The notes beneath the pieces are model-generated. The model ran no database searches and had not been told where the DNA came from. It saw only the letters and a list, made by a program, of their open reading frames with translations. From Gemmatimonadota bacterium (GTDB taxonomy: Bacteria; Gemmatimonadota; Gemmatimonadetes; Gemmatimonadales; GWC2-71-9), in NCBI GenBank assembly GCA_003222195.1, contig QHVB01000025.1, forward strand, positions 432,504 to 496,503: DNA of 64,000 nucleotides, given 5' to 3'. Shown in pieces: positions 1 through 7,536 of the stretch. Numbering within the stretch: the first letter of the stretch is position 1; each line of letters begins with the position of its first letter. The translations under genes were made by a program, and so were the position numbers.

Positions 1-792
1 CGGTGCCGTGCGGATCGCCTGGAGCTCGGCCTCGATCTCCTCATCTCGCACATGGCGGCTAAGGCCGTCGGTGCAGAGCAGCACGACATCGTCCCAGCGA
101 CAGTCGGTGGCGTGGATGCGCGGCGTCATGTCGCGTCCGCCGAGGGCGCTCGCGAGTCTGCCGCGGAGTGGGGAACGGCGCGCCTCCGTCTCGGTCAGGG
201 CGCCCTGTTCGACCAGCGCGTGTGCGATCGTCTGGTCCTCGGTCATGCGCTCGAGCCGGCCGTCCCGCAACCGATAGCAGCGGCTGTCGCCCACCTGGAT
301 CACGTAGGCGTGCGGCCAGAGCGCAGCGATCATGGTGAGCGTGGTCGCCCCGCCGTGCCCGCCGTATTCCTTATTTCCTTCCTCGACCAGTACCTCGTGG
401 CTCTTGAGCGCCGATTTCTCGAGCTCTGAGACGAAGATCGCTTCGTTGTTGGAGTCGAGCCGGCGATACAGATCCATCAGGTGCGTGACGTGGTGCGCGA
501 TGGTCTTGACCACGGTGCCACTCGCCGCCTGGCCGTCGGGCCGGCCGCCCACGCCGTCGGCCACGAGGAGGATATATCCCCGCGACTCGCTGATCAGGGT
601 GGTGATGTCCTCGGGAGGCAGGCTCGACTGGTGCTTGTGCAGGCTCGCGATGAGAAACTGATCCTGATTGTCCGAGCGCACGCGGCCATGATCGCTCAGG
701 CCGAATACATCGATGTCGGTCGACGTCGGGCGCGGTTCGGCGGCAGCGGGCGAGAAGGAGACCTGTCTCGGCTCAGACATCGCCGGAAACAT
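1..792 (-). CDS. PP2C-family serine/threonine protein phosphatase (partial, C-terminus off the left edge)
   Basis: Metal-dependent Ser/Thr phosphatase that would oppose Hanks-type kinases. The reading frame is open from 792 to the window edge (264 codons). It shows the PP2C motif series in order: SDHGRVRSDNQDQF, LLVADGVGG with the metal-binding Asp, GGATTL, QVGDSRCYRL, and VVLLCTDGLSRHV near the edge. The start is taken at ATG 792 because AAGGGA lies just upstream of it; the in-frame ATG at 780 has no ribosome site. The gene is divergent from the PD40 lipoprotein at 938, leaving a shared promoter region of about 145 bases. A receptor-like Ser/Thr kinase lies in the same window at 17769, but a functional pairing is only a guess. 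The family call is firm; the C-terminus is unseen. Confidence 0.9.
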   Translation of the reverse strand, partial: MFPAMSEPRQVSFSPAAAEPRPTSTDIDVFGLSDHGRVRSDNQDQFLIASLHKHQSSLPPEDITTLISESRGYILLVADGVGGRPDGQAASGTVVKTIAHHVTHLMDLYRRLDSNNEAIFVSELEKSALKSHEVLVEEGNKEYGGHGGATTLTMIAALWPHAYVIQVGDSRCYRLRDGRLERMTEDQTIAHALVEQGALTETEARRSPLRGRLASALGGRDMTPRIHATDCRWDDVVLLCTDGLSRHVRDEEIEAELQAIRTAP

Positions 793-937
793 GCTGTCCC
801 TTGCGCGGGCGGCCAGCGTCGGTGGGGCAGCGTCCGGGGGGGGACGGCGTCTCGCCGAGGGCTCAGCTAACGGCCATCAAACGCTGCGCAAACGCATAGA
901 GCTCATGTTATCGGCTATCCCGCTCCCGGAGGAGCCG

Positions 938-1900
938 ATGACCAGCGTACGTCGCTTTTGTAGAGCTGTTGCCCCGCTCATTGTATTGCTCGCCTGCCGG
1001 CCCGAATCTGACTCTATCGTTTCCGGACTTCTGGCCGATCGCTTCGCCAACTCCGAGTGGTCCGACCCGGTGAATCTCGGTCCCGTCGTGAACTCGAGCG
1101 CCCTCGACGCCAACGCCGGCCTCTCGTCCGACGCGCATACGCTCTTCTTCGTCTCGACACGCACCGGCGGTCTCGGCAACCTCGATATCTGGATGTCGCA
1201 TCGCCGCTGTCTGGCGTGCGATTGGGAAGCCCCGGTGAATCTCGGTGCGCCGATCAACAGCGACGCGATCGACGCCGCCCCGACGATGTCTGACGACGGC
1301 CGCCTCCTGTTCTTCTATAGTGCGCGCGCCGGTGGTTTCGGCCTCGGCGACGTTTACGTCTCCCATCGCGTGAGCACCGGCGCGGACGGGGACGTCTGGG
1401 CCCCTCCGGTGAACCTCGGACCGGATGTGAATACGGCGGCCAACGAGCAGGGTACGTTTTACGTGCATGAGCCGGGAGAGCCGAACGCCTTCGTGTACTT
1501 TAATCGACCGACCGCCGGCGGCAGCATCGACGTCTATCGAGTCGCGGTGTCGAATGACGGCGACGCGCTCGGCCCTGCGGTCCTCGTCCCGGAGTTGAGC
1601 GACCCGACCACGTTCGACCAAAAAGTGGCGGTGAGCGCGGACGGTCACGAGCTGCTGCTGTCCTCGATGCGGGCGGGAGGCTTCGGCAACTTCGACATCT
1701 GGCGCTTCACCCGCCAGTCCGCCCAAGACCCCTGGTCGAATCCAACCCATTTGGACGCGCCGATCAACACTCCGGACGTCGATTCGCAACCGCTGCTCTC
1801 GCGCGACGGGCGCACACTAATCTTCACGTCCATTCGCGCCGGCGGACACGGCGCGCAAGACCTCTGGATGTCGACGCGGAGGCCGAGTCCCAATAGCTAG
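938..1900 (+). CDS. PD40 beta-propeller lipoprotein
   Basis: Predicted secreted lipoprotein of 320 residues. The start at ATG 938 is preceded by GGAGGAG. A short basic and hydrophobic leader ends in a lipobox (LLAC, about residue 20), so the mature protein should be lipid-anchored. The rest consists of repeated blades of WD40-like PD40 type: SSDAHTLFFVSTRTGGLG, SDDGRLLFFYSARAGG, SADGHELLLSSMRAGG and SRDGRTLIFTSIRAGG, each followed by a D(I/L/V)W/Y strand. This resembles the propeller of TolB and OmpA-associated proteins. No enzymatic motif is visible, so a binding or scaffolding role is likely but the partner is unknown. Its stop overlaps the end of a converging Uma2 relic. Confidence 0.82.
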   Translation: MTSVRRFCRAVAPLIVLLACRPESDSIVSGLLADRFANSEWSDPVNLGPVVNSSALDANAGLSSDAHTLFFVSTRTGGLGNLDIWMSHRRCLACDWEAPVNLGAPINSDAIDAAPTMSDDGRLLFFYSARAGGFGLGDVYVSHRVSTGADGDVWAPPVNLGPDVNTAANEQGTFYVHEPGEPNAFVYFNRPTAGGSIDVYRVAVSNDGDALGPAVLVPELSDPTTFDQKVAVSADGHELLLSSMRAGGFGNFDIWRFTRQSAQDPWSNPTHLDAPINTPDVDSQPLLSRDGRTLIFTSIRAGGHGAQDLWMSTRRPSPNS

Positions 1901-2077
1901 GAGTGGAGGACGTCCTTCAGCGGACAGGTGAATCCCGGGAGGACGTCCTCGCCGTCGAGCGAGTCATCGCTCCCTAACACCGAGAGGCTGCCGTCTTGCC
2001 GGTAAACGCGGGCCTCTGCTTTCCGGGAGCGAAATCCGCTCGACATCCTCGGCCGTCAGCAACGCGGGAGTGCTCAC
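1897..2077 (-). pseudogene. Internally deleted Uma2-family nuclease relic
   Basis: A short degenerate coding trace. From GTG 2077 the first codons read VSTPALLTAEDVERISLPES, like the N-terminus of Uma2 (DUF820) proteins. In a different frame, the region ending at the stop at 1897-1899 reads EARVYRQDGSLSVLG and then DSLDGEDVLPGF and CPLKDVL, the typical Uma2 C-terminus. The middle of the usual roughly 190-residue protein, including the PD-(D/E)xK catalytic core, is missing, and the two ends are out of frame. The best reading is a deletion that left both termini. It overlaps the tail of the PD40 lipoprotein gene by three bases. The rest of the gap up to 2184 shows only the ribosome site of the next gene. 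Confidence 0.6.
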
Positions 2078-2184
2078 GGGCACGAAACATAGCATGACAA
2101 AGTGTGTACGCTCCATCAACGAGCGGTCAAACCGGCGTCGCTCCACCCGCCCCTCATGACCCGAATCACAGTACGGAGGTTTCA

Positions 2185-3060
2185 ATGCCGCCCCCACGCG
2201 TGCGGACTGCAATTCTCGCCGTCACGCTCGTCGCCGCCTGCGAGCCCAGCCGCGCGCCGCCGAGCAACCAGCCAGCGACGTTCGGCCACGTGTTCATCGT
2301 GACTGAGGAGAACCACGACTATGGGTCGGTGATCGGCAGCTCGGCGATGCCGTATCTGAACAGCCTCGCGCAGCAAGACGGGCTCGCCACGCAGTACTAC
2401 GCCAACACGCACCCGTCGATCGGCAATTACTTCATGCTGGCGACTGGGCAGATCGTCACGAACGACGACAACTATTCCACGATTGTCACAGTGGACAACG
2501 TCGTCCGCCACCTACTCGCCGCGGGCAAGACCTGGAAGTCGTACGCCGAAGATCTGCCCGCGGTCGGATACACGGGGGGCGACGTGGGGAAGTACGCGCG
2601 CAAGCACAATGTCTTCGCGCTGCTGTCCGACGTCGCCAACGACTCGACGCAGCGGAGGAACGTCGTGCCGTTCACCCAGTTCGCGACCGACGTGGCGAAC
2701 GGTACGCTGCCCGACTTTTCAAACATCGTCCCCAACCTGTGCAACGACGCACACGACTGCTCGCTCGACACGGCCGACACCTGGCTTCGGAACAACATCG
2801 CGCCGCTGCTCGCGAGCCCGACGTTCCAGCGGGACGGCCTGCTCATCATCACGTTCGACGAAGCCGGGAGCGACAATAGCCACGGCGGGGGCCGGATCGC
2901 CTGGGTCGTCGTGAGCCCGAAGGCCAGAACGGGCTACCAGTCGACCACGCTCTACCAGCATGAGAGTACGCTGCGCCTGATCCTCGAGGCGCTGGGGGTC
3001 ACGCAGTTTCCGAGCGCGGCGGCGACGGCGCCGGGGATGGCGGAGTTCTTTGCGCCTTGA
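2185..3060 (+). CDS. Secreted phosphoesterase (acid phosphatase / phospholipase C-like) lipoprotein
   Basis: Protein of 291 residues. ATG 2185 follows ACGGAGGT closely. A signal peptide ends in the lipobox LVAAC, so it is probably anchored outside the cytoplasm. The body matches the phosphoesterase superfamily (PF04185 type): VFIVTEENHDYGSVIG carries the N-terminal metal-binding Glu/Asn region, THPSIGNYF follows, and LLIITFDEAGSDNSHGGGRI holds the C-terminal Asp/Glu/His metal ligands. These enzymes hydrolyse phosphomonoesters or phospholipid headgroups. The exact substrate cannot be read from the sequence. It stands alone between the Uma2 relic and tRNA-Gln. Confidence 0.8.
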   Translation: MPPPRVRTAILAVTLVAACEPSRAPPSNQPATFGHVFIVTEENHDYGSVIGSSAMPYLNSLAQQDGLATQYYANTHPSIGNYFMLATGQIVTNDDNYSTIVTVDNVVRHLLAAGKTWKSYAEDLPAVGYTGGDVGKYARKHNVFALLSDVANDSTQRRNVVPFTQFATDVANGTLPDFSNIVPNLCNDAHDCSLDTADTWLRNNIAPLLASPTFQRDGLLIITFDEAGSDNSHGGGRIAWVVVSPKARTGYQSTTLYQHESTLRLILEALGVTQFPSAAATAPGMAEFFAP

Positions 3061-3083
3061 TGCTCACGGTCTGCGGGATTGAA

Positions 3084-3154
3084 TTGGCCCCCTAGGATTC
3101 GAACCTAGATTAACGGATCCAAAGTCCGCTGTCCTGCCATTGGACGAGGGGCCA
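3084..3154 (-). tRNA. tRNA-Gln (anticodon TTG)
   Basis: On the minus strand the sequence folds as a full cloverleaf. The acceptor pairs TGGCCCC with GGGGCCA, the anticodon stem is GCGGA/TCCGT enclosing the loop CTTTGGA (anticodon TTG, reads CAA), and the T arm contains GGTTCGAATCC. The discriminator base is A and CCA is not encoded. The length of 71 is normal for a class I tRNA. Confidence 0.95.
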
Positions 3155-3212
3155 GTGTCTCGCCGGGATGCAAGTTAATGACGGCCGGCAGTCCATGCAG
3201 TAGCTTTGCGAC

Positions 3213-4568
3213 GTGACCGCACACCGCTACCCGAACAGCCACGTCTTCTACCGCAAGCTGGGCTACGAGTACCCGAAGATCGTGCGGGGCGAGGGCTGCT
3301 GGCTCATCGACGAACGCGGCAAACGCTATCTCGACGCCGTCGGCGGTGCCTACGTCGCCAACATCGGCCATTCCAACCCGGAAATCGCCGACTCGATCGC
3401 CAAGCAGTGCCGGCAATACGGCTACCTCTCCGGCACCATGTTCACCAACGGCCCCGTCGAGGACCTGGCCGATGAAATCGCCGCCACTCTGCCAGGTGAT
3501 CTCTCCAAGGTCTACTTCCTTTGTAGTGGATCGGAGGCCGTCGAAGCGGCGCTGAAGCTGGCCCGGCAGTACTGGATCGAGCGGGGCCGCCCCGATAAGC
3601 ACCGCATCATCGCCCTCGGCCCCGGCTACCATGGCAGCACGCTGCTTGCCTTGTCCGCATCCGCGCGCGAGGCCTACAAGGCGATGTTCCGCCCCTGGCT
3701 CGTCGATGTGCACCGCATCCCGGCGTCCTACGCCTACCGCTGCGAGTGCGGCGGCCAGAACGCCTCCTGCCCCGTCTGCAGCGGCAACGTCCTCGAAGAG
3801 GCCATCACCCAGCTCGGCGCCGAGAATGTCGCGGCGTTCATCGCGGAGCCGGTGGGCGGCTCCTCGACGGGCGGGTCGACGCCGCGTCCCGAGTACTTCC
3901 GCCGCGTCCGCGAGATCTGCGACCGTCATGGCGTGTTGTTCATCGCCGACGAGGTGTTGGTCGGCGTAGGTCGGACCGGCACCTGGTGGGCGATCGAGCC
4001 CTACGGCGTCGCGCCCGACATCATGACGCTGGGAAAGGGCATCTCCGGGGGCTACGCCGCGCTGTCCGCGATCGCGGCGCCCGAGAAGATCGTGGATGCT
4101 GTCGCCAACGGTTCCGGCAACTTCATGCACGCGCAAACATTCTCACATCACCCTGTCGCCTGCGCCGCCGGCGTGGCGACGATGCGCTACCTCAAGCAGC
4201 ACAAGCTCGTGGAGCGCTGCGCCCAGATGGGGCGCGTGCTGCACCAGCGGCTGCGGTTCCTCACCGACCTGCCGCACGTGGGTGACGTTCGAGGGCGTGG
4301 CCTCCTCGCCGGCATCGAATTCGTCGAAGACAAGGTCAGTCGAGCCCCGTTCCCGCGGTCCGCAAAATTCGCGGAGCGATTCGCCGATGCCGCGCTCGAT
4401 GCCGGGCTCACGGTGTGGCCCAATGTCGGACACGCCGATGGCACGAACGGCGATCTCGTGATGGTCGCGCCGCCGTTCATCATCACGGAACTCGAGATCG
4501 ACGAGATTGTGGGGCGTTTTACCAAAGCGCTCGAGCAGACGATCGCAAAGCTGGCGGTTCGGACATGA
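3213..4568 (+). CDS. Class III PLP-dependent aminotransferase
   Basis: Fold-type I aminotransferase of 451 residues from GTG 3213. It shows the class III signature: SGSEAVEAALKLARQ for cofactor phosphate binding, the GPGYHGST loop, AEPVGGSSTGG, LFIADEVLVGVGRTG with the PLP-contacting Asp, and MTLGKGISGG in which Lys275 should form the Schiff base. Relatives use omega-amino acids such as 4-aminobutyrate or beta-alanine, or act on ornithine-like substrates; the specific substrate is not evident. A cysteine cluster (RCECGGQNASCPVC, about residues 176-190) is notable and recurs in modified form in the next gene. The next aminotransferase follows after 13 bases and then a CoA-transferase, which suggests a catabolic operon. 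Confidence 0.9.
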   Translation: MTAHRYPNSHVFYRKLGYEYPKIVRGEGCWLIDERGKRYLDAVGGAYVANIGHSNPEIADSIAKQCRQYGYLSGTMFTNGPVEDLADEIAATLPGDLSKVYFLCSGSEAVEAALKLARQYWIERGRPDKHRIIALGPGYHGSTLLALSASAREAYKAMFRPWLVDVHRIPASYAYRCECGGQNASCPVCSGNVLEEAITQLGAENVAAFIAEPVGGSSTGGSTPRPEYFRRVREICDRHGVLFIADEVLVGVGRTGTWWAIEPYGVAPDIMTLGKGISGGYAALSAIAAPEKIVDAVANGSGNFMHAQTFSHHPVACAAGVATMRYLKQHKLVERCAQMGRVLHQRLRFLTDLPHVGDVRGRGLLAGIEFVEDKVSRAPFPRSAKFAERFADAALDAGLTVWPNVGHADGTNGDLVMVAPPFIITELEIDEIVGRFTKALEQTIAKLAVRT

Positions 4569-4581
4569 CCGGAATCGATCT

Positions 4582-5925
4582 ATGACGCCCACGCCCGCCC
4601 GCGATTATCCCCGCATCGTCGTCCCGCCGCCGGGGCCAAAGGCCCGCGCGATCGTCGCTCGCCAGGACCGCTTCGCGTCGACGTCGTACCCCAAGGAGTA
4701 TCCGCTCGCCGTGGCGCGCGGCGAGCGCGCCGTGGTCGAGGACGTGGACGGCAATCGCTTCCTCGATTTCATGGCGGGCATCGCGGTGGCGTCCACGGGC
4801 TACGGGCATCCCAAAGTCGTGAAGGCGGTCCAGGACGCCGCGGCGCGCTTCCTTCATATCTGCGGCTCGGACTTCTACTACGAGAGCTTCGCGGCGCTGT
4901 GCGAGCGGCTCGCCCAGCTCGCGCCCGGGCCAAGTAAGAAGCGCGTGTTCCTGTCGAACTCGGGCACGGAAGCGGTCGAAGGCGCGATCAAGCTGGCCCG
5001 GCACTCGACGGGCCGTCCCGCCATCATCGGCTTCCTCGGCGCCTTCCACGGCCGGAGCTATGGCGGCCTGAGCCTCACGGCCAGCAAAGCGGTGCAGCGC
5101 TCGGGCTTCGCGCCCTTCCTGCCCGAGATCCATCACGTCCCCTACGCCTATCGCTACCGCTGCGAGTATTGCCGCGGCGAGTCGGAGTGCACCAGGCGGT
5201 GCACGTCGTGGATCGAAGAGGAGCTGTTCGTCAAGAAGATCCCGCCCGACAGCGTTGCCGCGATTTTCGTCGAGCCGATCCAGGGCGAGGGAGGCTACGT
5301 CGTCCCGCCGGCGGGTTATCTGCGAGACCTCCGCGAACTGTGCGATCGGTACGGCATCCTGCTCGTCTGCGACGAGGTGCAGTGCGGCGTCGGACGCACC
5401 GGCAAGATGTGGGCGTGCGAGTACGAGGGGATCGAGCCGGACATTCTGCTGTCTGCCAAGGGTCTGGGAAGCGGCATGCCGATCGGCGCGATCATCGCGA
5501 AAGAATCGATCATGAAATGGCAGCCTGGTGCGCACGGGACCACCTTCGGCGGCAACCCGGTGTGCTGCGCCGCGGCACTCGCTACACTCGAGATCGTCGA
5601 GCACGAGCTGCTCCCCAACGTCACGAAGATGGGCGACCGCCTGATCGGCGGCGCGCGCAAGCTCCAGGACAAGTATGCCGCCATCGGTGACGTGCGCGGC
5701 CGCGGGCTCATGGTGGGCATCGAATTCGTGAAGGACCGGGGCACGCGCGAGCCCGCCCCGGACATGGTGCGCGAGCTGGTGGATCGCGCGTTCAGGAAGG
5801 GTCTGCTGCTGCTCGGCTGCGGGAAAAGCTCGCTGCGGCTCGCGCCGCCGCTCGTCATCGACGAATACGACGTCGACACCGCTCTCCGGATCATCGACGA
5901 GTGCCTGCACGAGATGTCGGACTAG
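4582..5925 (+). CDS. Class III aminotransferase (GABA / acetylornithine aminotransferase-like)
   Basis: Second class III aminotransferase, 447 residues from ATG 4582; an upstream in-frame GTG lies inside the previous gene and is less likely. Motifs: FLDFMAGIAVASTGYGHP, LSNSGTEAVEGAIKLARH, AFHGRSYGGLS, EPIQGEGGYVVPP, LLVCDEVQCGVGRTG and LLSAKGLGSG with Schiff-base Lys293, then TTFGGNPVCCAAA. This set is closest to 4-aminobutyrate and acetylornithine aminotransferases. Like its neighbour it carries four cysteines in a short span (YRCEYCRGESECTRRC), possibly a metal site. Having two different class III enzymes side by side, followed by CoA-transferase subunits, suggests successive or alternative transaminations feeding an acyl-CoA step. 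Confidence 0.88.
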   Translation: MTPTPARDYPRIVVPPPGPKARAIVARQDRFASTSYPKEYPLAVARGERAVVEDVDGNRFLDFMAGIAVASTGYGHPKVVKAVQDAAARFLHICGSDFYYESFAALCERLAQLAPGPSKKRVFLSNSGTEAVEGAIKLARHSTGRPAIIGFLGAFHGRSYGGLSLTASKAVQRSGFAPFLPEIHHVPYAYRYRCEYCRGESECTRRCTSWIEEELFVKKIPPDSVAAIFVEPIQGEGGYVVPPAGYLRDLRELCDRYGILLVCDEVQCGVGRTGKMWACEYEGIEPDILLSAKGLGSGMPIGAIIAKESIMKWQPGAHGTTFGGNPVCCAAALATLEIVEHELLPNVTKMGDRLIGGARKLQDKYAAIGDVRGRGLMVGIEFVKDRGTREPAPDMVRELVDRAFRKGLLLLGCGKSSLRLAPPLVIDEYDVDTALRIIDECLHEMSD

Positions 5926-5936
5926 CGTCAAGAGTC

Positions 5937-6821
5937 ATGTCGCTGCGGGACGCCGTCGCGCGCAACGTGCGCGACGGCGACGTCGTCGTCATCGAGGGCT
6001 TCACCCATCTCATCTCGTTCGCCGCCGGGCACGAGATCATTCGGCAGCGGCGCCGCGATCTGACGCTGTGCCGGCTGACGCCCGACCTCATTTACGACCA
6101 GATGATCGCCGCGGGCTGCGCGAAGAAGCTCGTCTTCTCCTGGGCGGGCAATCCCGGCGTCGGTTCGCTGCACGCGTTCCGCCGTGCCGTGGAAGGCCGC
6201 ACACTCGAGATCGAGGAGTACTCGCATTTCGGCATGGTGGCGCGCTTCGCCGCGGGCGCCGCGCGGCTGCCGTTCTGGACGCTGCGTGATTACGCCGGCA
6301 CCGACCTCCCCAAGGCCAATCCCCGCATCAAATCGGTGACCTGCCCCTACACGGGCGAGGCGCTGGCCACGGTCCCGGCGTTGAATCCCGATGTGACGAT
6401 CGTGCACGCGCAGCGCGCTGACGCGCAGGGCAACGCGCAGATCTGGGGACTGCTCGGCGTCCAGAAGGAAGCGGCATTCGCCTCGGAGCGTGTGATCGTC
6501 GTCGTCGAGGAGTTGGTCGACGAGCGCGTGATTCGCTCGGATCCCAATCGCACACTGATCCCCGCAGCCATCGTGAGTGCCGTCGTCGTCGAGCCCTGGG
6601 GCGCGCACCCTTCCTACGCGCAGGGCTATTACGACCGCGATAATGATTTCTACGTCGGCTGGGAGGAGATCTCGCGTGACCGCGCGGAGCTGGCGCATTA
6701 CCTGGATGAGTTCGTGTACGGCGTGCAGGATCGGGCCGAGTATATGGAGAAGCAGCCGAGGTTGCTCGAGCGGCTCAAGGCGGGCGAACAGCGCTGCGCC
6801 GGGGTGAACTACGGCTTCTGA
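5937..6821 (+). CDS. CoA-transferase subunit A (family I, glutaconate CoA-transferase/IpdA-like)
   Basis: Alpha subunit of a heteromeric family I CoA-transferase, 294 residues from ATG 5937. A GTG at 5901 would overlap the previous stop and add a non-conserved leader. Family features include the N-terminal RDGDVVVIEGFTHLISFAAG, AGNPGVGSLHAFRRA and NPDVTIVHAQRADAQGNAQIWG. The enzyme would move CoA between carboxylic acids using a covalent glutamyl-CoA intermediate formed on the beta subunit encoded next. The closest recognised relatives are the glutaconate CoA-transferase A and cholesterol-ring-opening IpdA groups; the natural acid is not determinable here. Context after two aminotransferases favours a role in amino-acid-derived acid activation. 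Confidence 0.85.
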   Translation: MSLRDAVARNVRDGDVVVIEGFTHLISFAAGHEIIRQRRRDLTLCRLTPDLIYDQMIAAGCAKKLVFSWAGNPGVGSLHAFRRAVEGRTLEIEEYSHFGMVARFAAGAARLPFWTLRDYAGTDLPKANPRIKSVTCPYTGEALATVPALNPDVTIVHAQRADAQGNAQIWGLLGVQKEAAFASERVIVVVEELVDERVIRSDPNRTLIPAAIVSAVVVEPWGAHPSYAQGYYDRDNDFYVGWEEISRDRAELAHYLDEFVYGVQDRAEYMEKQPRLLERLKAGEQRCAGVNYGF

Positions 6822-6840
6822 CGCCTACACTCCCGACGAG

Positions 6841-7536
6841 ATGATGGCCGCCGTTGCGGCGCGCGAGCTCGCGGATGGCGAGGTGGTGTTCGTCGGGATC
6901 GGCTTGCCCAACCTCGCCTGCAATCTGGCGCGGCGCACGCACGCGCCGAATCTCGTGCTGATCTACGAATCGGGTGCGGTCGGCGCGACGCCTTCCCGGC
7001 TGCCGGTCTCGATCGGCGATCCGGCGCTCGTGACCGGCTCACTGATGGTGTGCGGCATGGCCGACGTGTTTCAGCTGTTCCTCCAGAACGGACGGATCGA
7101 GGTGGGATTTCTGGGCGGTGCGCAGGTGGATCGCCATGGGAACATCAACACCACCGTCATTGGCGATTACAAACGGCCCAAGGTACGCCTCCCCGGCTCG
7201 GGCGGAGCGGCGGAGATCGCGATTCATGCACAGCGAATCCTGATCGTCGCGAAGCTGTCGCCGCGCGCATTCCCGGAGCGCGTCGACTTTGTCACGAGTC
7301 CCGGCCAGCGGGTGAAGCGTGTGATCACCGACAAGGCGGTCCTCGAGCCCGACGACAAGGGGGAGCTCATGCTGGCCGCGCTGTACCCTGGCATTGAAGC
7401 CGCCGATGTGAAAGCCGCCGTGGGCTGGAATCTTCGCGCCAGGGCACGGTTGGATCGCCTCGATCCCCCGACCGCGACGGAGCTACAGCTCCTGCGGGAG
7501 GTTCTCGACCCCAAACGGCTGTACCTCAAATCATGA
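6841..7536 (+). CDS. CoA-transferase subunit B (family I, IpdB-like)
   Basis: Beta subunit of 231 residues, matching the gene upstream. IYESGAVGATP contains Glu43, the expected residue that forms the glutamyl-CoA thioester. GLPNLACNLARR, LGGAQVDRHGNINTT, LPGSGGAAEIA and FVTSPG are family motifs. The chosen ATG 6841 lies 20 bases after subunit A. The five codons just before it read YTPDE, which relatives normally include near their N-terminus, and no ATG, GTG or TTG lies between these and an in-frame stop at 6805, so the true start may be non-canonical or the N-terminus slightly shortened. Its stop overlaps the start of the DUF885 gene (ATGA). Confidence 0.86.
   Translation: MMAAVAARELADGEVVFVGIGLPNLACNLARRTHAPNLVLIYESGAVGATPSRLPVSIGDPALVTGSLMVCGMADVFQLFLQNGRIEVGFLGGAQVDRHGNINTTVIGDYKRPKVRLPGSGGAAEIAIHAQRILIVAKLSPRAFPERVDFVTSPGQRVKRVITDKAVLEPDDKGELMLAALYPGIEAADVKAAVGWNLRARARLDRLDPPTATELQLLREVLDPKRLYLKS

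Noticed and set aside
713..937. N-terminal extension of the PD40 lipoprotein from GTG 713
   Set aside because: It would run antisense through the phosphatase start, and the lipoprotein signal peptide with its own GGAGGAG begins at 938.
4519..5931. Long minus-strand open frame (470 codons) opposite the second class III aminotransferase
   Set aside because: Arg/His/Ala-rich shadow with no family motif; the plus-strand aminotransferase motifs are complete over the same bases. High GC creates such frames.
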